This document shows positions 8,001-12,165 of a stretch of DNA of 12,165 bases, in pieces (the first letter of the stretch is position 1; every line of letters starts with the position of its first letter). Source of the stretch: Bacteroidales bacterium UBA1725 (GTDB lineage Bacteria > Bacteroidota > Bacteroidia > Bacteroidales > UBA932); contig DCIN01000066.1 in NCBI GenBank assembly GCA_002315815.1, positions 1 through 12,165 of the forward strand, written 5' to 3'. The notes beneath the pieces are model-generated. The model saw only the letters and a list, made by a program, of their open reading frames with translations. It had not been told where the DNA came from and did not search any database. A program made the translations under genes and the position numbers.

Positions 8001-9514
8001 AGCCTCGCCCTAAGCCCGATATTCCTGTATTCGTAGCCCTTGGCCTGAAATCTGTTCAAGTCCAGACTGTCCAGAACAATGCTCATTCCACCTCCTCGGA
8101 CAAGTTCCATTCTGGCTCCTGCCTCAAATGCCGTCTCGCCCAGGGCTTCGGAAGAAATGAAAGACCCGACATCAAAGGAAGCGGTGGAGACACCGAGTCC
8201 TATTCTGATGTTGTCTGTCCCGTCGATGACATTGCAGAGATTGCAGTCAAGATTCAGGAAACCGGCAGAGGAAGAAAGGCCGCCATCCACAAAAAGGGAG
8301 TCCAGAAGGCCGGATATCCGAGTGTCCAGGATAAACGTTCTGCCGGGAGCTATACCACCCAGATCAAGCGATGAGCCGACTGACCAACTGTTCACGAAAC
8401 GGGAAAGGCCGCGGGTCGTGAATCTGAGACTCCTGGCTGAACCGTCTATCCCGAATTCCGGCATCACCGGAAGCCCATAAATACGGGCATTCAACTGACC
8501 GGACACGGAACTCCAACTCTCGTTAAACTCGAGATTCTTGATATTCATATCGCTGACTGTTCCCTCCACCTGTCCGTGTTTGATTCTGTATACACCAGGA
8601 TTGTTCATCAGAGATCCTGAACCAATGTATGCTATACTTTTGACAGCCACTACAGAAGGACGGAATCTGACATCAAGCCTCACCCTGTGGAGAAAATCAC
8701 TGAAAGCGGTGATATTGGTGAAAGTCAGGTGAACCGATTCGAAATTAATTGAAGACCAGGGATCGTCGAGCTTCATACCGTCAACAATCACCTCTCCCAT
8801 TCCGACACGGCAATCCCCGCTGAGGCTGGCACTGTAGCCGGATTTCTCAGAAATATTCAGTTCCTTCACCTTGCCGGAAAAAATACCACCGGAAAATTTC
8901 ACAGCACGGGCGTCCAGAGAAGACACCAGAAGATCCAAGTCAGCGTAATTCATTCCTCTGACCGGTCCCTTGAGGTCACCATTAACGCGCGACTCCATTC
9001 GGAACCGCAGATTGCTTATCATTACACGCCTGATTCTGAATAGATTAGGACCGCCCTGCGGCAAATCATCCGGCCCGATGTCCTTTGGTACAAGATGGAA
9101 TACCGTCTGGAGGTTGGACAATGGCTTTCCGGACTCGTCTCCGGGTACGGAAGTGAGATGGAATAATGCATCATCGACAGCCACTCTGCCAAACTTCATT
9201 CCATCGGGAGACATCAGGCTGCCTATGGAGAAAGCAGCGGTGAGACGCCCGACCCGGGCCAGAGTGTCAGCTCCGGCTATCAGCGGGTCATTGTCCAGCA
9301 CCGTGAGATTTTTCACAACAACCACACCCATCGGCCGGATTTCAATATCCCCTACAGTGATGTGACCACCGAGGGTCTCGGAAACGCGAGAAAGCACCTT
9401 GTCGGCAATATAGTTCTGCACCGCCGGAATCTGGACAGCAACCAACGCCCCAAATACCAGAAGAAATAATACCGCGACCGATGCAGCGACCAAGTGACGA
9501 GCCTTCCTGCCCAT
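5024..9514 (-). CDS. tamB: TamB-like translocation and assembly module protein (DUF490/AsmA-like)
   Basis: A 1496-residue protein anchored in the inner membrane by one N-terminal helix (about residues 8-29, after MGRKARH), with the rest in the periplasm. The body is a long run of short beta strands in the repeating manner of TamB/AsmA proteins, which form a lipid-conducting groove between the two membranes and, with TamA-type partners, help outer-membrane proteins insert. The C-terminal domain is recognisable: ISSGQYHFVIPGLL with IKFGGDFADSQIDIKASYG (about 1225-1275), SNPDIGFFINVP, and an amphipathic stretch QFVALLLLGTFIPNEKNG (about 1330-1350) before the last barrel-like strands. Length is within the broad range of the family. 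The start is the only ATG that leaves a clean membrane anchor, although no Shine-Dalgarno is present. It heads a three-gene unit with the RsmI-like methylase and the barrel protein, divergent from tsaD. No TamA/TamL gene is in the window. Family call is firm; detailed role inferred. Confidence 0.93.
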   Translation of the reverse strand: MGRKARHLVAASVAVLFLLVFGALVAVQIPAVQNYIADKVLSRVSETLGGHITVGDIEIRPMGVVVVKNLTVLDNDPLIAGADTLARVGRLTAAFSIGSLMSPDGMKFGRVAVDDALFHLTSVPGDESGKPLSNLQTVFHLVPKDIGPDDLPQGGPNLFRIRRVMISNLRFRMESRVNGDLKGPVRGMNYADLDLLVSSLDARAVKFSGGIFSGKVKELNISEKSGYSASLSGDCRVGMGEVIVDGMKLDDPWSSINFESVHLTFTNITAFSDFLHRVRLDVRFRPSVVAVKSIAYIGSGSLMNNPGVYRIKHGQVEGTVSDMNIKNLEFNESWSSVSGQLNARIYGLPVMPEFGIDGSARSLRFTTRGLSRFVNSWSVGSSLDLGGIAPGRTFILDTRISGLLDSLFVDGGLSSSAGFLNLDCNLCNVIDGTDNIRIGLGVSTASFDVGSFISSEALGETAFEAGARMELVRGGGMSIVLDSLDLNRFQAKGYEYRNIGLRARLEDRNLWLRMIARDENLRANVLANLDLSPSPVDSVSEYRLSADFERINPFNLNLVKSPENFGASFGVDMNLRADRGKMFGGKIELADVRLDSRNGSVLPGDFSFTASVSGGRQSLRMESRPASLSLVSDKWLGSIVPDFLNATMRRELSAIFTAPSSSAYSTSSPGYMEMKLLLSDCTDLTDFFVPGLFFESGTELLASMDHDGTCNVHLSSSRLALGENYIKDPVLSLGNASGKLAVELNGSSLCLGSVSMSSPFLQGDASDNLISADFGFKGGMDKDDAASLSFSALAFRNREDKPLVNVVTRPSYLQIARNRWLLDNSSFTFENGGITVENLYFHNGNQNLIAYGSVNTGNDETLTVDLNAFDFSTIDSFLQKDFGFGGSASGSFLLETGPGNPFGLTTSVEIDSLKVGRTFMGDFRMSSSIGKSPDNVDFRIDNSLGERNPLELSGCFHPSTRSLELEACLKNFNLGIASPFFSGLFNSMGGGLSGNFSLSGPTDSLEFVTSGARFDDASIKLAFTGAPYILDGDFFADNSGLHFDSLSIRDDSGGSAILSGVCNYRKFKDVRLDANVSFEQMKVIDSPETGPDSMYGHIKATGKATVKGPLNALAIDADISTDGSGDIHVPLSGKLSSTRSELLTYTDHSSLDAYAKMLEKYKIRETTSSSDIRIRASVGINEGLNASLEIDKNVGNVISFSGDGHVDIDLRPSKSLFNLSGDYNISSGQYHFVIPGLLSKDLHIGSGSSIKFGGDFADSQIDIKASYGLRTSLSTLITDTTKVSTRKNVECGITISNKLSNPDIGFFINVPDLDPTTKSMVEGCLNTEDKVQKQFVALLLLGTFIPNEKNGVFNGANVLYSNLGEVVSSQLNNILQKLDIPLDLGLSYEETTRGYNAFDVAVSTKLFDDRVSVSGSLGSRKYKTSSTGNSDFIGDVDVEVKIDNEGKYRAKLFSHSADSYTNFLDNSQRNGVGISFQKDFGTKIKDSGTVTINLEK

Positions 9515-9548
9515 TTCGAAACAGATTTGTACAGTTTCCCTTTACACA

Positions 9549-9579
9549 CAAAAATAGCAATTATTCAGCAAAGCGGAAA
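9549..9579 (-). promoter_or_regulatory. Promoter for the tamB unit
   Basis: On the minus strand TATTTTTG (9556-9549) matches TAnnTTTG exactly. TTTC (9579-9576), one mismatch from TTTG, is 19 bases upstream. Transcription would start near 9542, leaving a leader of about 27 bases before the tamB ATG at 9514. It probably drives tamB, the RsmI-like methylase and the barrel protein together, as no gap is left between those genes. Confidence 0.55.
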
Positions 9580-9594
9580 AAATAAGTAAATTTG
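9564..9594 (+). promoter_or_regulatory. Promoter for tsaD
   Basis: TAAATTTG (9587-9594) matches the Bacteroidetes -7 consensus exactly. The -33 element at the usual 19-base spacing is weak (TTCA, 9564-9567). Transcription would start near 9601, so the leader before the ATG at 9611 would be only about ten bases, with no Shine-Dalgarno sequence. It overlaps the tamB promoter on the opposite strand. Confidence 0.5.
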
Positions 9595-9610
9595 CACAAA
9601 ATATGTCTGT

Positions 9611-10633
9611 ATGGCTGATATTATTCTGGGAATAGAATCCTCCTGCGACGACACTTCAGCCGCCGTCATACGCGACGGTTTTCTTCTGTCGAATGTGATT
9701 GCCTCTCAAGATGTCCACAGGAACTTCGGCGGAGTGGTTCCGGAACTTGCTTCCAGAGCCCACGAACTCAACATAGTCCCAGTGGTGAGCGAAGCCCTCT
9801 CAAAGGCAGGCACGGCTGCATCCGATCTGACCGCAATCGCCTTCACCAGGGGACCGGGTCTGCTCGGATCACTGCTTGTAGGAACCTCATTTGCAAAGGC
9901 TATGGGGCTGGCACTCGACATTCCCATCATCGAGGTGAACCACCTCCAGGGCCATATTCTGGCCGGCTTCGTGAAACAGGAGGGAGTTCCGGTACGGGAA
10001 CCGTCCTTCCCCTTTCTATGCCTTCTGGTAAGCGGAGGCAACTCACAGATAGTCAAGGTGAACGATCCTCTGCACTTCGAAATCCTGGGTCAGACCATAG
10101 ATGATGCCGTGGGCGAGGCCTTCGACAAATGCTCAAAGATGATGGGACTGGGATACCCCGGAGGCCCGATAATAGACAGACTTGCCGCAGCCGGTGACCC
10201 CGGGCGTTTCAGTTTCGCCAAACCCAGAGTCCCCGGACTTGATTACAGTTTCAGCGGAATCAAGACTTCCCTGCTGTATTTCGTACGGGACAGATTGACC
10301 GAAGACCCGCAATTTATGGAAAACAACAAGGAAGACATCTGCGCTTCATTCCAGAAAGCCTTGATAGACATACTGATGGATAAACTTGTGAAAGCCGCCC
10401 GCCAGACAGGGATAAAGGAAATCGCCATAGGAGGCGGAGTTTCGGCCAACAGCGGACTCAGGTCCAGAATCGTCCAGGAAGGAGAGAAGCGCGGGTGGAA
10501 CACCTATCTCCCTCAGTTCAAGTTCACTACGGACAATGCAGCAATGATTGCCATCGCGGGATACTACCATTATCTGGCAGGAGAGAGGACGCCGCTCGAT
10601 GTTGCCCCGGTATCGAGAATGTCAGACTTTTAA
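9611..10633 (+). CDS. tsaD: tRNA N6-threonylcarbamoyladenosine transferase TsaD
   Basis: A 340-residue cytoplasmic enzyme that transfers threonylcarbamoyl from threonylcarbamoyl-AMP to A37 of tRNAs reading ANN codons, acting with TsaB and TsaE. Neither partner is in the window. The ASKHA fold begins with ILGIESSCDDTSAAV (5-19). GGVVPELASRAH (40-51) is the family signature. The metal ligands are H111 and H115 in NHLQGH (110-115) and D308 in TDNAAMI (307-313). LLVSGGNSQI (138-147), QTIDDAVGEAFDK (161-173) and GGGVSAN (274-280) are the nucleotide-binding blocks. Length equals the usual 335-345 residues, with no missing residues. The ATG at 9611 fits the family N-terminus; an upstream ATG at 9603 is in another frame. 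The 3' end overlaps the convergent dehydrogenase gene by 12 bases. Likely essential, as in most bacteria. Confidence 0.98.
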   Translation: MADIILGIESSCDDTSAAVIRDGFLLSNVIASQDVHRNFGGVVPELASRAHELNIVPVVSEALSKAGTAASDLTAIAFTRGPGLLGSLLVGTSFAKAMGLALDIPIIEVNHLQGHILAGFVKQEGVPVREPSFPFLCLLVSGGNSQIVKVNDPLHFEILGQTIDDAVGEAFDKCSKMMGLGYPGGPIIDRLAAAGDPGRFSFAKPRVPGLDYSFSGIKTSLLYFVRDRLTEDPQFMENNKEDICASFQKALIDILMDKLVKAARQTGIKEIAIGGGVSANSGLRSRIVQEGEKRGWNTYLPQFKFTTDNAAMIAIAGYYHYLAGERTPLDVAPVSRMSDF

Positions 10634-12139
10634 TTTTACCGAAGCGGCCTCGGCACAACGTATTCCGTCCATCGCGCTGGATACTATTCCTCCGGCATAT
10701 CCCGCTCCCTCCCCGCAGGGATAGACGCCTTTCATTGATACATATTCCAGAGTGTCAGGATTCCGCGGGATACGCACAGGAGATGAGGTGCGTGACTCCA
10801 CACCAAGAAGGAGCGCCGCATTGGTGTAATAATTGCGCATCTTCACTCTGGGAAAAGCCTTCTGAAGACGAGTCGCCACCATCGGAGGCAGGAGTTCGTG
10901 CAGAGGTGCATTCACAAGCCCGGGATGATAAGAGGTGGGAGGCAGCGATTTCGAGAGTTTGCCGAGGCAGAAATCCTCCATACGCTGCGCCGGAGCCGCC
11001 ATCGGATTGTCCGGGAGCGAACGGGATGACCATTCATACATCCTTTTTTCCACCGAACGCTGGAAATCCATCAATCGGAACGCTCCGTTTCCGGGAATGT
11101 CTTCGGGCTCTATCTGGACAACCACCCCGGCATTTGCAAACTTGCCGTTTCTGGCAGAATTGGACATTCCGTTGAGCACTATTGTTCCCGGTTCAGTGGC
11201 CGAAGGCACGAGTATGCCGCCAGGACACATACAGAAGGAGAACACGCCTCTCCCGTCCACCTGTTCCACAAACGAATACTCCGCAGCAGGAATGCCCGGT
11301 TGCCATTGTCCGTGATACTGGCACCAGTTTATCTTCTCCTGAGGATGCTCGACTCTGACTCCCAAGGCGAAACCCTTGGCCTCCAGAACACCGCCGGCCG
11401 ATGAGAGCATCTCATAAATGTCCCTTGCCGAATGACCGGTGGCAAGGATGACGCTGCGGGCGCAATAGGAACTTCCGTCGGCGCAACTCAGAACATATCC
11501 CTTCTGAGTCTGATCGATTGCTGTGACCCGTGTGCCGAAATGATATTCCCCACCGTGACTGACTATGCAATTGCGTATGTTTTCGACTATCAGAGGCAGT
11601 TTGTCCGAACCGATATGAGGATGTGCATCCACAAGTATGTCGGATGAAGCCCCAAACGCAACCAGAGAATGAAGGACCTCCCTTATGTCTCCCCTCTTGG
11701 AACTTCTGGTGTATAGCTTGCCGTCGGAGAAAGCCCCTGCTCCCCCTTCACCGAAACAATAGTTGGACTCCGGATCAAGCACCCCCTCACGTGAAAGCCG
11801 CGCCATATCGAATCTGCGGTCACGCACATTGCGACCGCGCTCCAGAATGACAGGCCTGAGGCCGAGAGTCAGCAGCTTGAGCGCCGCGAACATACCGGCA
11901 GGACCCGCACCTACTATCAGAACAGGCTCAGCATCTGAGACATAGAGATAATCCGGGAGTTTGAAGGGCGCATAGAGGTCTTCGGGAGAATAAGCCTCAT
12001 ACTGGTAACGCCAGACAGGTTCCTTGCGGGCATCGACGGACCTTTTCTTGAGAACCCATTTCAGACCACCGGCCTTTGCCTCTATCTCCTTGAGACGAGG
12101 TTCACGATTCAAAGGACATACTATCTCGAATTCTTTCAT
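10622..12139 (-). CDS. FAD-dependent dehydrogenase (NAD(P)/FAD oxidoreductase, COG2509-like)
   Basis: A 505-residue soluble flavoprotein. The N-terminal 70 residues include VLKKRSVDARKEPVWRYQY (29-47), typical of the leader region in this family. The Rossmann fold follows: VLIVGAGPAGM (73-83), with GxGxxG at 77-82 and the ribose-binding acid at E100 (PVILERG). The family signature NYCFGEGGAGAFSDGKLY (126-143) comes next. ILATGHSARD marks the second dinucleotide-type strand. YPCGEGAGYAGGIVSSAMDG near the C-terminus closes the FAD site. No membrane segment or signal is seen. The physiological substrate of this widespread family is not established, so only the flavoprotein class is claimed. Length matches the family. 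Its stop lies 12 bases inside the end of tsaD on the other strand. Its ATG overlaps a TGA in the preceding frame as ATGA, so it probably follows another gene to the right in an operon. Confidence 0.93.
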   Translation of the reverse strand: MKEFEIVCPLNREPRLKEIEAKAGGLKWVLKKRSVDARKEPVWRYQYEAYSPEDLYAPFKLPDYLYVSDAEPVLIVGAGPAGMFAALKLLTLGLRPVILERGRNVRDRRFDMARLSREGVLDPESNYCFGEGGAGAFSDGKLYTRSSKRGDIREVLHSLVAFGASSDILVDAHPHIGSDKLPLIVENIRNCIVSHGGEYHFGTRVTAIDQTQKGYVLSCADGSSYCARSVILATGHSARDIYEMLSSAGGVLEAKGFALGVRVEHPQEKINWCQYHGQWQPGIPAAEYSFVEQVDGRGVFSFCMCPGGILVPSATEPGTIVLNGMSNSARNGKFANAGVVVQIEPEDIPGNGAFRLMDFQRSVEKRMYEWSSRSLPDNPMAAPAQRMEDFCLGKLSKSLPPTSYHPGLVNAPLHELLPPMVATRLQKAFPRVKMRNYYTNAALLLGVESRTSSPVRIPRNPDTLEYVSMKGVYPCGEGAGYAGGIVSSAMDGIRCAEAASVKLKV

Positions 12140-12165
12140 ACTGTCTCGGATTGTTTCATTCTGTC
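12130..12165. repeat. Imperfect 16-base direct repeat at the dehydrogenase start
   Basis: Plus-strand copies at 12130-12145 and 12150-12165 agree at 14 of 16 positions (minus-strand reading GACAGTATGAAAGAAT and GACAGAATGAAACAAT), with a 20-base period. Each copy contains an ATG, in different frames. The repeat may extend past the right edge. Confidence 0.6.
12136..12165 (-). CDS. Possible C-terminal end of an upstream gene, cut by the right edge
   Basis: On the minus strand a frame is open from the right edge for nine codons (reading DRMKQSETV) and stops with TGA at 12138-12136. That stop overlaps the dehydrogenase ATG in the ATGA arrangement seen at the tamB/methylase junction. Too short to identify. 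It could instead be a seven-codon upstream frame starting at ATG 12159-12157, or chance. Confidence 0.35.
   Translation of the reverse strand, partial: DRMKQSETV

Noticed and set aside
5024..9514. Possible fusion or surface adhesin because of the 1496-residue length and repeated Ser/Asp-rich strands
   Set aside because: The N-terminal membrane anchor and the characteristic TamB C-terminal domain explain the whole protein; no adhesin domain or cell-wall signal seen.
10495..11175. 226-codon plus-strand frame starting inside tsaD
   Set aside because: Out of frame with tsaD and antisense to the dehydrogenase; Cys-, Pro- and Arg-rich shadow composition.
1..12165. CRISPR array, insertion sequence, rRNA or transposase
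   Set aside because: No regularly spaced repeats, no terminal inverted repeats with a transposase, and no rRNA-like sequence were found on either strand.

Overview
The window is chromosomal DNA from a member of the Bacteroidota, most likely Bacteroidales, with roughly half G+C. The support is: (i) five upstream regions that carry a -7 element of the Bacteroidetes type (TAnnTTTG), with a TTTG-like -33 element about 19 bases upstream; (ii) almost no Shine-Dalgarno sequences before the starts; (iii) gene families characteristic of the phylum, namely a very long TamB-like protein divergent from tsaD, a TonB-receptor-like barrel protein, and the second, divergent RsmI-family methylase. The genus cannot be named from this sequence.

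Layout from left to right. 1-587 (minus): 5' part of a Dam/DpnIIA-type adenine DNA methyltransferase that runs off the left edge. 588-779: non-coding, with a methylase promoter candidate and a hairpin that probably ends the tRNA transcript. 780-852 (minus): tRNA-Thr(CGU). 871-2292 (minus): nhaA, a Na+/H+ antiporter. 2340-4313 (minus): outer-membrane beta-barrel protein with a TonB-receptor-like plug. 4320-5027 (minus): SAM-dependent methylase of the RsmI/tetrapyrrole-methylase fold. 5024-9514 (minus): tamB-like giant envelope protein. 9515-9610: back-to-back promoters. 9611-10633 (plus): tsaD, for tRNA t6A37 modification. 10622-12139 (minus): FAD-dependent dehydrogenase of the COG2509 type, overlapping the end of tsaD. 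12136-12165 (minus): probably the last codons of one more gene.

The best-supported transcription unit is tamB -> RsmI-like methylase -> outer-membrane barrel protein, joined by a 4-base ATGA overlap and then a 6-base gap. This places an outer-membrane barrel protein in the same message as a TamB-family envelope-assembly protein. nhaA and the tRNA each appear to have their own promoter, and each of these promoters lies partly inside the 3' end of the preceding gene. tsaD is read alone in the other direction.

Most of the window is core-genome in character. No new defence or mobile system could be demonstrated. The only accessory-looking part is the left edge: a restriction-modification-type methylase with lower G+C (about 43 percent by hand count over 1-540), just beyond the 3' end of a tRNA gene. 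Its neighbours outside the window would decide whether it belongs to a restriction-modification system or an integrated island.
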